DNA from: Candidatus Leucobacter sulfamidivorax
GTDB lineage: Bacteria; Actinomycetota; Actinomycetes; Actinomycetales; Microbacteriaceae
Reading direction: 5' to 3'
Length of the DNA: 64,000 nucleotides
Assembly: GCA_016771945.1 (NCBI GenBank)
Contig: QZLF01000001.1
Span: 1,073,447-1,137,446, forward strand
The translations under genes and the position numbers were made by a program. The notes beneath the pieces were generated by a model. The model had not been told where the DNA came from. It did not search any database and was given only the letters and a program-made list of their open reading frames with translations. Positions 16,136 through 24,780 of this stretch are shown here, one piece after another (position 1 is the stretch's first letter; each line of letters starts with the position of its first letter).

Positions 16136-19100
16136 CCGAGACCCGGCCCCGCACCGCTCCGCCGGTGTTCTCGGCGGAGCGCATCGCCGAACTGATCGCG
16201 CCGTCGCCCGATCGGGTGCTCCCGCCGACCCCCGAGCAGCGGCGGATCATTGAGCATCCGCTCGCCGGCAGCGCGCTCGTGGTGGCGGGCGCGGGCAGCG
16301 GCAAGACCGAGACGATGGCGAGCCGGGTGGTCTGGCTCGTCGCGAACGGGCTCGTCGCGCCGGAGCGAGTGCTCGGCCTCACCTTCACCCGCAAGGCCGC
16401 GGGAGAGCTCGGCGAGCGGATCGGGCAGAGGCTCGAGCGGTTCGCCGAGCGGCTGAGCGACGCCGCCGAGCGGGGCGTCCTGCTCCCGCAGGAGGCCGAT
16501 CGCGCGGACGAGCTGCTCGAAACGCTCGCGGACGGACTGGCCCTGCCCGAATCGAGCACCTACGACTCCTTCGCCGCGGGCATCGTCCAGGAGTTCGGCG
16601 TGCTCGCCGGCATCGCCCCGGGTCTCACCCTCATCGACCAGTCGGTCGCCTGGCGACTGGCCCGCGAGACGGTGCTCCGCTCCCGGGATCCCGAGCTCGC
16701 GCGCTCCTCGCTCTCGGTCTCGCAGCTCGTGCAGCACGTACTGCGACTCGATCAGGCGGTCGCCGACAACCAGACGAGCCTCGACCGGGTCGAGCGCACC
16801 GTGGAGGAGTTCTCGCGCAGCCTCTCCCTGCCCTACGACGAGAAGGCGGCCGCGAGCGGGGTGAGCGGCAAGGTGTACGCCCCGGTCCGCGACGCCGTGG
16901 CCGCGGTGGGCGAGACCTCGCTCATCGCCCGTCTCGCGCGCGCCTACGCCGAGGAGAAGCGGCGGCGGGGGCTCATCGAGTTCTCCGATCAGCTGCGCCT
17001 CGCGCTGCAGACCGTCGAGCAGGCCCCGGAGGCCGTCGCCGCACTCCGCCGTCGCAGCGCGGCCGTGCTGCTCGACGAGGTGCAGGACACCTCGGTCGGA
17101 CAGACCCGTCTGCTCGCCCGCGTCTTCGGCGGCGCGCCCGTGATGGCGGTGGGCGACCCCCACCAGAGCATCTACGGCTGGCGCGGCGCCTCGGCCGAGG
17201 GGCTGCGCTCCTTCCATCGCGACTTCCGGGGCCGCGGCGCGGCGGCGGGGTTCGCGGAGACGGGGTCGGCGGAGGCCGGATCCGCCACCCTCAGTCTCTC
17301 GGTGAGCTGGCGCAATCCGGCGGCGGTGCTGAGGGCCGCGAATGCCGTCGCCGGCCCGCTGCGAGCCGATGCGGGGGTCGGGGTGCCGCTGCTCGAGCCG
17401 CGGCCCGGTGCGCCGGAGTCCCGCATCGAGTGGGCGTTCCCCGAGACCGTGCACGAGGAGCACTCGGCGCTCGCCGCATGGATGCGCGCGGCGCGCGAGG
17501 CGCATCTCGCGGAGACCGGCGAACCGCCCACGGCCGCGGTGCTGTTCCGCAACCGTCGGGCGATGCCCGCCGTCGCGGCGGCGCTGGAGGAGGCGGGCGT
17601 CCCCGCCCGCATCGTCGGCGTCGGCGGTCTGCTCGGCACGCCCGAGGTCACCGATGTCGTCTGCACCCTGCGCTGCCTCTGGTACGCGGACGCGGGCAGC
17701 GAGCTCATCCGGCTGCTGGCCGGCCCCCGCTTCCGCATCGGCGTCGCCGATCTCGCAGGTCTCCGCGAGGCCGCCCGCTGGTTCGCGCAGCGCGACGTCG
17801 CCCAGCGCCGGCTCGACGACGAGGACCGCGCGGACGACGGGGTGCTGCTCGATCCCGATCGCAGCTTCACCATCCTCGACGCCCTCGACGAGATCGCGGG
17901 GCTGCGCAGCCTCGATCACTCCGCCCTGCGCGGCGTCGGCGAGGCGGGGCGGGTGCGCCTGCGCGAGGCCGGCCTGATGCTGCGCCGTCTGCGGGCCTCG
18001 GTGGGCGAGGGAGTGCCCGAGCTGCTGCGCGCGGTCGAGCACGCCCTGCGCCTCGACATCGAGCTCGAGGCGGCCGAGCACCGCGGACACGGGGGCGCCT
18101 CGGCGGCGCGCGCGAATCTCGACCTCTTCGCCGCGCTGGTCGAGGGCTTCCTCGCGGTCGACGAGCAAGGCACTCTCGCCTCGGTGCTCGCCTGGCTCGA
18201 ACGGGCGAGCGAGGACGATCAGGCCGCCGAGCACATCCCGCCCCCCGATGCCGGCACCGTCCAGCTGATCACCATGCACGGGGCCAAGGGGCTCGAGTGG
18301 GACCTCGTCGCGATCCCGCGCATGGTGCAGGCGGAGTTCCCGGCCCCCGGCAAGGAGGGGGCTGGCTGGCTGCGCACCGGCCAGCTGCCCGACGAGCTGC
18401 GCGGCGACGCTGCGGCGCGCCCCCGCCTCGACTGGCGACTCGCCGCCACCCAGAAGGAGCTGCGCGACGACATCGAGGCCTACAAGGGCGAGTTGAAGGA
18501 GCGGCAGGCGGAGGAGGAGCGACGGCTCGCCTATGTCGCGATCACGCGCGCCGCCTCCCGCCTGCTGCTCACGGGCTCGTTCTGGGGCGGGCAGAAGACT
18601 CCGCGCGGGCCCTCGCCCTTCCTGCTCGAGCTGCAGGAGCACGGGCTGATCGAGGGCCTGCCGAGCGAGAGCGCGCACGAGGAAGATCCGAGCGGCGAGT
18701 CCGAGGGCGTGCTGGTCTGGCCGCTCGATCCGCTCGGCCGCCGGGCGGAACCGGTGCTGCGCGCGGCCGAACTCGTGCGACGGGGGATCGAGGGCGCGGC
18801 CTCGGAGCTCGGCGGGGGAGCCGAAGCCGGTGCGGAGCGGGGACCGGTCGACCCGACCGTCGACCTGCTGCTCGCCGAGCGACGGGACGCGCTCGCGCAG
18901 CGGACTCCGGGCACGACGGCCGGCTCGCTCGCCGACCGGATCACCGCCTCGACGTTCCACGAGTTCGTCGAGGATCCGCTCGCGGCCGAACGCCGCCGCC
19001 ACCGGCCGCTGCCGCAGCGACCCTACCGCCGCACGCGGCTCGGCAACCGCTTCCACGAGTGGGTCGAGCGCCGCTCGAGCACCGTCCGCGGCACCGAGCT

Positions 19101-19689
19101 GCCCCTCATCGGCCTCGAGGCCGAGGCCTTCACGGATCAGGGCTTCGCGCCGGACGGCGAGTTCACCGACGCCGATGTCGTCGACACCGAGTTCGCTGAC
19201 ACCGAGTTTGCCGACACCGAGTTTGCCGACACCGGGTTCATCGATACCGGGTTCATCGATACCGGATTCACCGACACCGAGGCCGCGCAGCTCGCCGCCC
19301 TCATCGACCGCTTCGAGCGTTCGCGCTGGGCCGACCGGCAGCCCATCGCGGTCGAGCTCGAGGTGACCCTGCCCTTCGCCGGCAGGCGCCTCGTCTGCAA
19401 GCTCGACGCCGTCTACCGCGACGGCGAGGGGTCCGACGCGCGCTACGAGATCGTCGACTGGAAGTCGGGGCGTCCGCCCCGCGACGAGGCGGAGCGGCGC
19501 TCGCGCTTCCTGCAGCTCGACCTCTACCGCCACGCCTACGCGCAGTGGGCGGGGGTCGATCCCGAGCGCATCGAGGTCTCGCTCTTCTACGTCGCGGAGG
19601 GCGAGGAGCTGCGCGGCGAGGTCCGCCGCTCCCTCGAGGAGCTCGAAGCGCTGTGGCTCAGCGCTGCCGATCGGCTCGATGCCGGCTGA
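16132..19689 (+). CDS. adnB: AdnB-like UvrD/Rep family ATP-dependent helicase-nuclease
   Basis: The 1185-residue protein has a UvrD-type helicase with Walker A AGAGSGKT (52-59), motif Ia LTFTRKAAGEL, motif II VLLDEVQDTS, motif III GDPHQSIYGWRG, motif V ITMHGAKGLEWDLV and motif VI LAYVAITRA. A C-terminal RecB-like nuclease follows, with LGNRFHEWVE and DWKSGRPP. It should form, with AdnA, the motor-nuclease that processes DNA double-strand breaks in place of RecBCD. The link between helicase and nuclease carries a 15-bp in-frame tandem repeat (19180-19284) coding for repeated DTEFA/DTGFI units. The gene is unbroken and starts in the adnA stop codon. Confidence 0.9.
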   Translation: MTETRPRTAPPVFSAERIAELIAPSPDRVLPPTPEQRRIIEHPLAGSALVVAGAGSGKTETMASRVVWLVANGLVAPERVLGLTFTRKAAGELGERIGQRLERFAERLSDAAERGVLLPQEADRADELLETLADGLALPESSTYDSFAAGIVQEFGVLAGIAPGLTLIDQSVAWRLARETVLRSRDPELARSSLSVSQLVQHVLRLDQAVADNQTSLDRVERTVEEFSRSLSLPYDEKAAASGVSGKVYAPVRDAVAAVGETSLIARLARAYAEEKRRRGLIEFSDQLRLALQTVEQAPEAVAALRRRSAAVLLDEVQDTSVGQTRLLARVFGGAPVMAVGDPHQSIYGWRGASAEGLRSFHRDFRGRGAAAGFAETGSAEAGSATLSLSVSWRNPAAVLRAANAVAGPLRADAGVGVPLLEPRPGAPESRIEWAFPETVHEEHSALAAWMRAAREAHLAETGEPPTAAVLFRNRRAMPAVAAALEEAGVPARIVGVGGLLGTPEVTDVVCTLRCLWYADAGSELIRLLAGPRFRIGVADLAGLREAARWFAQRDVAQRRLDDEDRADDGVLLDPDRSFTILDALDEIAGLRSLDHSALRGVGEAGRVRLREAGLMLRRLRASVGEGVPELLRAVEHALRLDIELEAAEHRGHGGASAARANLDLFAALVEGFLAVDEQGTLASVLAWLERASEDDQAAEHIPPPDAGTVQLITMHGAKGLEWDLVAIPRMVQAEFPAPGKEGAGWLRTGQLPDELRGDAAARPRLDWRLAATQKELRDDIEAYKGELKERQAEEERRLAYVAITRAASRLLLTGSFWGGQKTPRGPSPFLLELQEHGLIEGLPSESAHEEDPSGESEGVLVWPLDPLGRRAEPVLRAAELVRRGIEGAASELGGGAEAGAERGPVDPTVDLLLAERRDALAQRTPGTTAGSLADRITASTFHEFVEDPLAAERRRHRPLPQRPYRRTRLGNRFHEWVERRSSTVRGTELPLIGLEAEAFTDQGFAPDGEFTDADVVDTEFADTEFADTEFADTGFIDTGFIDTGFTDTEAAQLAALIDRFERSRWADRQPIAVELEVTLPFAGRRLVCKLDAVYRDGEGSDARYEIVDWKSGRPPRDEAERRSRFLQLDLYRHAYAQWAGVDPERIEVSLFYVAEGEELRGEVRRSLEELEALWLSAADRLDAG
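19180..19284 (+). repeat. Seven 15-bp in-frame tandem repeats in adnB
   Basis: Units of the form GNCGACACCGAGTTC encode five-residue repeats (DTEFA, DTGFI). They lie in the linker between helicase and nuclease domains and could vary in number without frameshift. Confidence 0.8.
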
Positions 19690-19694
19690 CCCGG

Positions 19695-19740
19695 CGCTGA
19701 TCGGCTCGGTGCTGATCGGCTCGGCGCTGATCGAATCGGT
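19695..19740 (+). repeat. 15-bp tandem repeats in the adnB-phosphotransferase gap
   Basis: About three copies of GCTGATCGGCTCGGT follow the adnB stop. Weaker copies are visible within the last adnB codons, so the array appears to have spread from coding DNA. Confidence 0.65.
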
Positions 19741-19768
19741 GCCGGCCGAATCGGCGATCCGCCCGGGG

Positions 19769-21033
19769 TCACTCCTCGCGCTCGAGAGGATCCAGCGGCT
19801 CGGTGAGCTGCTCGCCGGCCGGGGTCTCGTCCGCAGGGGTCTCGTCCGCGGGAGTACTCTCCGCGGCGGCCGGGGCTTCCGAGTCGCCGGTAGGGGCCTG
19901 TTCTCCGCTCTCGGGGACTCCGCTCCCCGGGTCTCCGCTTCCCGAATCTCCGTCCGCGGGATCCTCGCGGAAGTCCGGGTCGACGACGAACTGGCGGTCC
20001 TCGTCGAGGGCCTCGAACTCCGCGGTCTCGGTGCGGGGTCGCCCGGAACCTCGGGCATCTCGTCGAGCAGCTGCCGCACCTCGCCCTCGGAGAGGACGGG
20101 GTCCGCCTGCAGGGGCGCCGCGGAGCCCATCCGCCCGAGCCGGTCGACCAGCCGGTCGAGCATGCCGACGGCGTCGTCGATGATCGACTCGTCGTGGGCC
20201 TCGACGCCGTGCAGCAGCCACTTGGCGACCTCGAGCTGGTGATGCAGGATGGCGCGGGCGCGCAGCTCCCGGATGCCGAGCATCCCGCGGCTGACCGAGT
20301 ACCGGCTGAGCACGGCGTCGAGCACCTCGGAGCCCGCCGCCAGCAGCCAGGAGAGGTCGATCGCGGGGTCGCCGACCGAGAGCTCGGACCAGCCGAGCAC
20401 CCCGGAGACGCGGTCGTCTGAGATCAGCAGCTGGTCGGCATCGAGAGAGCCGTGCACGACCGCCGGGGCGAAGTCCCAGAGCCGGGCCGAGGCGAGCGCC
20501 TGCTCCCAGTGCATGTGCACGGTCTCGGGCAGCAGCCGGGTCTCCTCGGCGCGGGCGACGAGCCGCGAAGCCTGCTCGCGGACCTCCTCGGACGAGCGCA
20601 TCGGAAGCCCCGCCTGCTGCACGATCGACACTGGCAGCAGGTGGATCGCCGCGATGGCCTCGGCCACCGGCTGCAGCAGCAGCGCATCCGACTCGAGCGC
20701 CTCGGCGGTGATCCTCCCGCCGGGCAGGAAGGTCGTGACCACCGCGCGGGTGTCGCCCGCCCGGGTGATGCCGCGGGTCTCCGGCACGCTGAAGGGCAGC
20801 GCGCTGCGCGCGCCGTCCGCGAGTGCGGCGAGCCCCAGCAGCTCACCGGACTGCCGCACCTCTGCGGCCGAGTTGCGGGGCACGCGGATGATCAGCTCTT
20901 CGTCCTCCGCTACGACCACCGCGGCGGTGTACTCGTCGGCCCCGCCGTCGGAGTGGAGCCGGGCGCCCAGGACATGCAGGCCCGGGACCGCGGAGGTAGC
21001 GAGCGCGGCTAAGGTAAGAGGGGTGCTGGCCAT
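19769..21033 (-). pseudogene. APH-fold phosphotransferase-like protein lacking kinase residues; one frameshift
   Basis: Restoring one C in the run near 20036-20040 gives about 421 residues. The first 320 follow the APH/macrolide phosphotransferase fold, and the tail is acidic with PADETPADETPAGE repeats. At the catalytic loop the usual HGDxxxxN reads HGSLDADQ, so the catalytic Asp is Ser196 and the Asn is Gln201. The metal-binding Asp of the usual IDW motif is replaced too (VLGWSELSVGDP). It therefore looks like a pseudokinase. Streptomyces carry a macrolide-phosphotransferase-like gene at the same place beside adnB and nudC. The leaderless start is fixed by TACGCT. Antibiotic resistance is not supported. 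Confidence 0.65.
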
Positions 21034-21039
21034 ACCCTC

Positions 21040-21045
21040 AGCGTA
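21040..21045 (-). promoter_or_regulatory. -10 box TACGCT, leaderless start of kinase-like gene
   Basis: On the minus strand TACGCT ends 6 nt before ATG 21033. The divergent nudC promoter must share this 79-bp gap. Confidence 0.5.
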
Positions 21046-21112
21046 GGCACCGGGTGGGGGACCGGCCGCACGCCACGCGCACGGCTCGCAACCCGGCTCA
21101 GGAGGAGGGACC

Positions 21113-22083
21113 ATGACCCGAACTGCCCACCCGCCGATGGCCGGAGGCGAGTTCGACCGTGACGCGGCGACGAGGCTCGACGAGGCCGCCCTCGACGCGG
21201 CCTGGGCCGAGAGCGGCGCCCGCCTGCTGCGGCTGCGCGGCGGCGCGATCGCCGTCCGCGCCGTGGGCGAGCCCGGCGCCGAGCACAGCGCGAAGCTCGA
21301 TCTCGTGCCGGTCGTCGGCCACCGCGACGCCGGGCACCTCTACCTCGGCAGGCTCTCGGGGGATCCGGTCTTCGCCGCGGTGGTGGCGGAGTCCGATCAG
21401 CCGGGGCCCGAGCCCGCGGCGGGCTGGCTGGCCCCCTTCGACTTCGCCTGGAAGCTCCCCGAGATCGAGGCCGAGATGCTCGCGGTGGCCTTCGCGCTCG
21501 CGGCTTGGCACCAGTCCTCGGCCTTCTCCTCCCGCGACGGCGGTCCGACCGTTCCCGCGAACGGCGGCTGGGCGCGCCACGACGCCCACGGCGGCGAGCA
21601 CTTCCCGCGCACCGACCCCGTTGTGATCGTGCTCGTCGAGCACGAGGACCGGCTGCTGCTCGGCTCGAACGCGCTCTGGGAGAGCGGGCGGTTCTCGCTG
21701 CTCGCCGGCTTCGTCGAGGCCGGCGAATCGGCCGAGCAGGCGGTGGTGCGCGAGATCGAGGAGGAGTCCGGCGTGCGTGTGGACGACGTGCGCTACGTCA
21801 CCTCGCAGCCCTGGCCCTTCCCCGCTCGTTCATGCTGGGCTTCCGTGCCCGCCTCGCGGACGGCGTCGACCCCGACGCGCTGTACCCCGACCCCGCCGAG
21901 ATCTCGGAACTGCGCTGGTTCACCCGCGACGAGCTTCGCGACCCGGCCCCCGGGATCCGCCTGCCGATGCCGGTGTCGATCGCGCGCTGGATGATCGACC
22001 GCTGGGTGGAGGAGGGGGATCTCGGCTCGGCGCCGGCCGACGCGGCGCGGGCCGGCCTCGCGCCGGGCGGCGGTCGTGGCTGA
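21113..22083 (+). pseudogene. nudC: NAD+ diphosphatase NudC (Nudix), one frameshift
   Basis: With one C restored in the run at 21820-21823 the product is about 323 residues. The Nudix box is complete (GFVEAGESAEQAVVREIEEE) and is followed by the NudC signature SQPWPFPRSFMLGF, which spans the break. NudC hydrolyses NAD(H) to NMN and AMP and can remove NAD caps from RNA. The zinc ribbon in the middle has lost its cysteines (WARHDAHGGEHFPRTDP), as happens in some actinobacterial NudC. A strong GGAGGAGG site precedes the ATG. The end overlaps uvrD2 by 8 nt, so the two are co-translated. Confidence 0.8.
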
Positions 22084-23827
22084 CGCGGCCGAAGAGCTGC
22101 TGTCCGGCCTCGACCCCGAGCAGCGGGTCATCGCCGAGTGCCTGCGCGGCCCGATCGTCGTGCTCGCGGGAGCGGGCACCGGCAAGACCCGCACCATCAC
22201 GCACCGCATCGCGTTCGGGGTGCGCACGGGCGTGTACGCGCCCGATCGCGTGCTCGCGGTGACGTTCACCCGGAAGGCGGCGGGGGAGATGCAGGCGAGG
22301 CTGCGCGCCCTCGGCGCGGAGGGGGTGCGGGCGCAGACCTTCCACGGCGCCGCGCTCGCGCAGCTCGGCTACTTCTGGCCCGAGTTCGTCGGCGGTTCCG
22401 CGCCGCAGGTGCTCGGCGGCAAGGTGCCGACGGTCTCGCAGGCGGCGGAGTCGCTGGGCCTCGACCTGCACCGCGAATCCCTGCGGGACATCGCCGCCGA
22501 GATCGAGTGGCGCAAGGTGTCGATGCTGAGCATCGAGAGCTACGGCGAACTGCTGCAGCGGGAGGGCGAGGACGGCCGTGCCGTGCCGACGGGGGTGACC
22601 GCCGAGCAGCTGGTCGAGATCCAGGAGCGGTACGGCGAACTGCTGGAGGAGCGGCGCCAGATCGACTTCGAGGACGTGCTCATCCTCATGACGGGCATGC
22701 TGGACGCCGAGCCCCGTGCGGCGATGCAGGTGCGCGAGCGCTATCGCTTCTTCACCGTCGACGAGTACCAGGACGTCTCGCCGCTCCAGCACGCGCTGCT
22801 GCGCGCCTGGCTCGGCGAGCGCCGGGACGTCTGCGTGGTCGGCGACGCCAGCCAGACCATCTACGGCTTCGCGGGCGCGACGAGCGAGTACCTGCTGCGA
22901 TTCGCCTCCGACCAGCCGGGCGCGCGCGAGTTCAGGCTCGAACGGAACTACCGCAGCGCCGAGCCGATCGTGCGCCTCGCGAACCGGCTCATGCGTGGGA
23001 GAGCGGGTGCGCTGACGCTGGAGTCCGTGCGCGAGCCCGCACGGGGAGATGAGGGCGCCGCTCCGAGCTTCGAGTGGTTCGCGAACGAGCAGGAGGAGGC
23101 CCGCGCCGTCGCGGCGTCGGTGCGGGCGGCGATCGACGCCGGGACGCCCGCCGCGGAGGTCGCGGTGCTCTATCGCACCAACGCCCAGTCGGTGGCGATC
23201 GAGGCGGAGCTCGAGCGCGTCGGCGTCGCCGCCCGGGTGCACGGCGCCCAGCGGTTCTTCGACCGCGCGGAGGTGCGCCAGGCGGTCATGCTCATCCGGG
23301 GCCAGGCGAAGGCTGCCGACGAGCGCCCGCTCTTCCAGATCGTCGTCGACATGCTGCGCGCCTGCGGCTGGAGCGCGCAACCGCCCGAGGGCGCCGCCGC
23401 GCGCGAGCGCTGGCAGGCGCTGAACGCGATTCTGACGCTCGCCGAGGAGCAGCCGCCGGGCACCGGCATCGTCCGGTTCAGCGAGGAGCTGATCGCGCGC
23501 TCGCGCGCGCACCACGAGCCGGTGCTCGACGCGGTGACCCTGAGCGCGATCCACGCCTCGAAGGGTCTGGAGTGGTCGCTCGTGCACCTCATCGGCATGA
23601 GCGAGGGGCTGCTCCCGATCTCCTACGCGACGGCCGGGTCGGCGGGATCGGCCGGGTCCGAAGACGGCGCCACCGGCACGGCGCTCGACGAGGAGCGGCG
23701 GCTGCTCTACGTCGCCCTGACCCGCGCCCGCGATCAGCTGCGACTGTCGGGCACGGCCGGCGGCGGGCGGGGTCACCGCACCCCCTCGCGATTCCTTGCG
23801 GAGGCGGGGATGGCCGTCACCGCTTGA
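22076..23827 (+). CDS. uvrD2: UvrD2-type ATP-dependent DNA helicase
   Basis: The 583-residue superfamily 1A helicase has Walker A AGAGTGKT (31-38), LAVTFTRKAAGEM, motif II FTVDEYQDVSPLQ, motif III GDASQTIYGFAGA, motif IV RNYRSAEPIV, motif V LSAIHASKGLEW and motif VI LLYVALTRARDQL. It is shorter than mycobacterial UvrD2 because no HRDC domain follows. It starts with GTG inside the nudC 3' end, and its position after nudC matches the mycobacterial order. Its 3' end overlaps the convergent cyclodehydratase-like gene by 55 nt. Confidence 0.9.
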   Translation: MADAAEELLSGLDPEQRVIAECLRGPIVVLAGAGTGKTRTITHRIAFGVRTGVYAPDRVLAVTFTRKAAGEMQARLRALGAEGVRAQTFHGAALAQLGYFWPEFVGGSAPQVLGGKVPTVSQAAESLGLDLHRESLRDIAAEIEWRKVSMLSIESYGELLQREGEDGRAVPTGVTAEQLVEIQERYGELLEERRQIDFEDVLILMTGMLDAEPRAAMQVRERYRFFTVDEYQDVSPLQHALLRAWLGERRDVCVVGDASQTIYGFAGATSEYLLRFASDQPGAREFRLERNYRSAEPIVRLANRLMRGRAGALTLESVREPARGDEGAAPSFEWFANEQEEARAVAASVRAAIDAGTPAAEVAVLYRTNAQSVAIEAELERVGVAARVHGAQRFFDRAEVRQAVMLIRGQAKAADERPLFQIVVDMLRACGWSAQPPEGAAARERWQALNAILTLAEEQPPGTGIVRFSEELIARSRAHHEPVLDAVTLSAIHASKGLEWSLVHLIGMSEGLLPISYATAGSAGSAGSEDGATGTALDEERRLLYVALTRARDQLRLSGTAGGGRGHRTPSRFLAEAGMAVTA

Positions 23828-24675
23828 GCCGGATCCCGCGCCCCCGCCAGGCAGGGGCACCCCGGATGGGGAGTCACGGGCTCGGGGATGGCCAGGGGCT
23901 CGGGGAGCCCTGAGACCACCGCGACGCGGATCCGGGAGCGGGCGAGGGCGGTGTCGCCGTGCCTCCAGCGGCGGATGGCGGCGAGGGCGAGCTGGGAGGC
24001 GGCCGCGGCGGCGAACACGGTCTCCGCCGCGGGTACCAGGCCGAGCAGCTGCGCCGCGACGAGCGGCAGCGCGGGATCCGCATCGATCTCGTGCTCCGCC
24101 GCGCACCGGGCGCAGGGAGAGCCCGCGGGCTCGGTGAGCGGGCCGAGCCAGAACCCGCGATCGCCGAAACGCAGCGTCAGCCGCGGTACCCGCTCCGCGA
24201 GCAGCAGGAGATCCGGTCCCGGGGAGCCGATGAAGCGCTCGACGACCACGAGGAGATCGGGCTCGGGGGCCGTACGCGGCGAGCCCGTCGGGGCCGGCTC
24301 GTCGACCCGATGGCCGGCGCGCGCGAGCGCCTCGGCGATCCGATCGTGCGCGACGCCCGAGCCGGAGAGGGCGATGCGCAGGGCCGAGTCGCAGGCATGG
24401 GATCGCGGCGCGTCGACCGGGGGAGCCTCGACGAGCACGGGGGAGAGCAGCTCCACGACGCGTCGCCACTCCGCGGCGGTGACGCCGTAGCGTCGCAGAC
24501 GGCGCTGATCGGGCGCGAGGGGCAGGCCCGCGCGGAAGGCCCCGACGACACGCTGCATCCCCGCCGAGGGCTGCGGGATGCTCGAGAACGGCCGGTCGAA
24601 GCCGACGCGGAGCGTATCGGGCCCCTCCCAGCAGAGGGGGAGCGCAGGGTCGATACGGAAGAGGGTGCCGGTCAT
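23773..24675 (-). CDS. TOMM cyclodehydratase/ThiF-like protein
   Basis: The 300-residue protein begins with an N-terminal leader-peptide-binding-like region (LFRIDPALPLCWEGPDTLRVG). A Rossmann-like middle follows, then a zinc tetrad of CARC (about 193) and CPC near the end (HPGCPCLAG). This pattern matches proteins annotated as TOMM precursor leader peptide-binding or cyclodehydratase N-terminal domains in actinobacteria. No YcaO partner or precursor peptide is nearby, so a role in a peptide natural product is not supported; it may be a housekeeping relative. The start at 24675 has GGTGGAG upstream; an ATG at 24690 is less favoured. Its end overlaps uvrD2 on the other strand. Confidence 0.6.
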   Translation of the reverse strand: MTGTLFRIDPALPLCWEGPDTLRVGFDRPFSSIPQPSAGMQRVVGAFRAGLPLAPDQRRLRRYGVTAAEWRRVVELLSPVLVEAPPVDAPRSHACDSALRIALSGSGVAHDRIAEALARAGHRVDEPAPTGSPRTAPEPDLLVVVERFIGSPGPDLLLLAERVPRLTLRFGDRGFWLGPLTEPAGSPCARCAAEHEIDADPALPLVAAQLLGLVPAAETVFAAAAASQLALAAIRRWRHGDTALARSRIRVAVVSGLPEPLAIPEPVTPHPGCPCLAGARDPAQAVTAIPASARNREGVR

Positions 24676-24744
24676 GGCTCCACCCTGCACGGCGGAACCG
24701 CTCGAAAAGCGGTTATCCCCAGCCGAGGGCGGGAATCAGCGGGG

Positions 24745-24767
24745 GCACAGGCCGGAAGGGCCTGTGC
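24745..24767 (-). terminator. Hairpin after the metalloprotease gene
   Basis: GCACAGGCC (24745-24753) pairs with GGCCTGTGC (24759-24767), a perfect 9-bp stem downstream of the minus-strand metalloprotease stop at 24781. Confidence 0.5.
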
Positions 24768-24780
24768 GCGGCGAATAGAC

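Noticed and set aside
19180-19284. CRISPR-like array
   Set aside because: Units are 15 bp, contiguous without spacers and in frame within adnB; no cas genes are present.
19769-21033. Macrolide or aminoglycoside resistance gene
   Set aside because: The phosphotransferase fold is present but the catalytic Asp and Asn are replaced, and the locus is a conserved repair block.
15949-21114. A 1,721-codon open frame on the minus strand opposite adnB
   Set aside because: Its first part is the kinase-like gene; the rest is antisense to adnB, is Arg/Gly/Ala rich with no domain, and results from the GC-rich third positions.
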